Source: Rotaria macrura (taxonomy: Eukaryota; Rotifera; Eurotatoria; Philodinida; Philodinidae). From it: a stretch of 64,000 bases of DNA. Location: assembly GCA_900239685.1 (NCBI GenBank), contig OENT01000027.1:274609-338608 (forward strand). Direction: 5' to 3'. The position numbers and the translations under genes are program-made. The notes below the pieces were generated by a model. That model made no database searches and was not told the DNA's origin. It saw only the letters and a list, made by a program, of their open reading frames with translations. Every line of letters begins with the position of its first letter. Within the stretch, counting starts at the first letter, position 1. Of the stretch, positions 61,964 through 64,000 are shown piece after piece.

Positions 61964-64000
61964 GAAGTGAACTTTAGACGAAGATTCTTTAACATATTAT
62001 ATACAATCAAAAACATTGCTTATAATAGTTGCTTAAAAACGTTTTTTTTTAAATGAAATATAAACTAAAATTAGTCGAGCTTTTATTTATTTCCATAAAA
62101 TAATTGAATGAAGAGTATAGTTCGTAAATAGGATGTTGACAGAGGTGAAAAACCTAAGTCTTTGAGTTTAATTGGAACATAGTCTGTTTACATTCATTAA
62201 ATGTGGGATTTTTTCCAAGACAGGTGTCAGAATTGTCAATGTTTTTCTACTGTTATAGTACTGAACTTCCATTGGCTGCTTTTACCCGTATCTTTCTTCG
62301 TTCGTGAGGTATAAGTTGGGAAAGAAATTTTTTCGAATACACATAGCATCATTTTCGAATTTATACTTAAATTAGAAATATGAACGGTTAAAGAGAACGT
62401 TTATGTATTTGTGCAATTTTTATTTGTCCAATATTACCTTGCATATGGTTGGATAAAAAGAATGAGAAAAATATTTTCTTTTCATCACGGCATCAACAAA
62501 AACATTGACTGTAAAAATAATCCGTACAAGATAAGAAAAAGTAACAAAATGTGTGTTGTTACACATTTATTTGTTGAGTTTTACTTTGTCATAGTTCTTA
62601 GAGAGGAAAGCTATACTATCTTTATATTAAATAGCAACAACATACACTAAGATTCAATCAATGAATATATATATATATATACACCTTATTAATTCAATAT
62701 GAACATTATTGAATTAAAAACATTGTTTACGAACAGCATAATCAATGAAAATAATGTTCTAGTACGAAAAGTTACTCGTTAATGTAATTACACATAACAT
62801 ATAGGAATAATGTGAATTCTGCTTTCATGAATAAGCAATGGAATTTACTACCCTAAAATAGGATATCTAGTCTTTCAGTTCCGCTAGGATTGCCATAAGG
62901 TTTTCAGCACATGGAACAACGAGAACTGAAACGCATCGCCTGAAAATGTATGTTTTGCTAAGAACAGAAGCTAACTCCTTTGAATTTCATTGTTGATGAT
63001 TAATTGCGTAATGATACGTGTGAGACAAGTCAATCGATTAAGAATTCTATTAAATGTTGGATTGAAAATGCGTTTAATATGAACGCATCGATATCCATCA
63101 TGATCACACATTCGTAATTTTCTCCATAATATTTTATCCACAATAGATATTTACAAAACAATCATGCTTGGCAGTGATATATGAGTCCGATAGAATTTAA
63201 TGAAAGCAAAATGTTGCGTAATAGTCGTCAACGTCTAATCTATTTGAACGATTAGACCGAATCCAAGTACAATCATTACCATTTACTATGCTCATCAGAT
63301 GTCGATATTGATCAGTTAACAACTCTTTATATTCTTAAACTTTTCAAGTGTGTAACATATTTTGTGAATGTTAAGAGTAATGACAATCGTAGCCTTAGTT
63401 TGTATATAAATCATGATGGATTCTTCTTTTTTATCTCACTGATAGTAACAACAGAGCTCACAATTTCTATAAATTTTGATAATTATGCATATAATGCTAT
63501 AATAATGAAGCTTTTATAAGATTTATTTTAAAAGTACGATACTTATCAAATACCGTAATCAGAAAAACAGATGGATATGGTATGTTTTGAATAGCTGTTG
63601 ATAGAAACACGATAGAGAGTTATGCTCTTGATCGTCGGAAAGACATGATAAAGGCGTACCGGCTAGTACACTGTAGTCTTTCGTAACATCATCTCTAAAA
63701 TTTCTGAATTCAATTTACTCAACGGTGGAAAGGTCAAATTTTATTGATAAAATAATAGAAATGATTGCTTTCACAATATTCTCAGAAAGGCTAATAGAAC
63801 TTGTCAACAACCATATCCATCCATGACTGCTGAATGATAAAAGATACATTGCTAATTTGATCACGAATTCTCAAGTATTCTACTGAAGCTTGAATTTACA
63901 TCGAATAATTTAAGAGTCATTTCGCGACAGGAACGACCAGTTTACACAGAGACTGTCCGGAGGTAAATTTTAGATTTTGAAATTTAGTATTTCGTTTGAT
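61964..64000. other. 2-kb right-end flank without recognised genes
   Basis: 5' flank of the distal GTPase gene, with a TA microsatellite at about 62665-62681. Only short chance ORFs (for example 62411-62650 +). I saw no tRNA, telomeric repeat or transposon end. Confidence 0.5.

Noticed and set aside
1-64000. CRISPR arrays, rRNA, tRNA genes, telomeric repeats or bacterial operons
   Set aside because: None were seen; the intron structure and gene content are those of an animal chromosome.

Overview
The window looks like a piece of a bdelloid rotifer chromosome (possibly Rotaria-like; this is inference). It is AT-rich eukaryotic DNA. The genes have animal orthologues with many short (about 45-90 nt) GT-AG introns, there are two ciliary genes, a decayed poly-A LINE, and a tandem pair of large intronless P-loop GTPase genes. 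Exon models were built by hand from splice sites, reading phase and family similarity. Every exon junction in the six main gene models keeps the reading frame.

Layout. 1-3.3 kb (-): 5' part of GCN1, the activator of the eIF2-alpha kinase GCN2. One of its introns holds a 5'-truncated LINE flanked by a near-perfect 14-bp target-site duplication. 3.45-7.86 kb (-): ERLEC1 (erlectin/XTP3-B), the ER-associated-degradation lectin with two MRH domains, complete in 13 exons; its stop lies only 153 bp upstream of the GCN1 start codon. 8.1-16.7 kb: mostly non-coding DNA with microsatellites, plus one well-spliced but unrecognised 3' gene end (13.48-14.2 kb, +). 16.7-20.8 kb (+): a PDZ protein of synaptopodin-2/PDLIM type, 9 exons, 814 aa. 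22.3-22.9 kb (-): a PIERCE1/2-type ciliary microtubule inner protein. 26.1-51.5 kb (+): a complete axonemal dynein heavy chain, 66 exons, about 4,527 aa. 53.6-62.0 kb (-): two tandem copies of a gene whose product joins an N-terminal region resembling the stonustoxin-type MACPF-like fold, a helical segment, a thioredoxin-like segment, a septin/AIG1-like P-loop GTPase and a Cys/His cluster. The distal copy (58.9-62.0 kb) is one intact 1,028-codon ORF. The proximal copy is split by a frame change at the window's only ambiguous base (N) and by an in-frame TAG. 62-64 kb: nothing recognised.

How the genes relate. ERLEC1 and GCN1 both belong to proteostasis/stress biology and are tightly packed head to tail, which may be coincidence or a co-transcribed pair. 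The PIERCE-type protein and the dynein heavy chain both act in motile cilia. The GTPase pair is the most unusual part: a large intronless fusion of a pore-former-like fold and a GTPase, with patchy near-identity between copies that suggests gene conversion.
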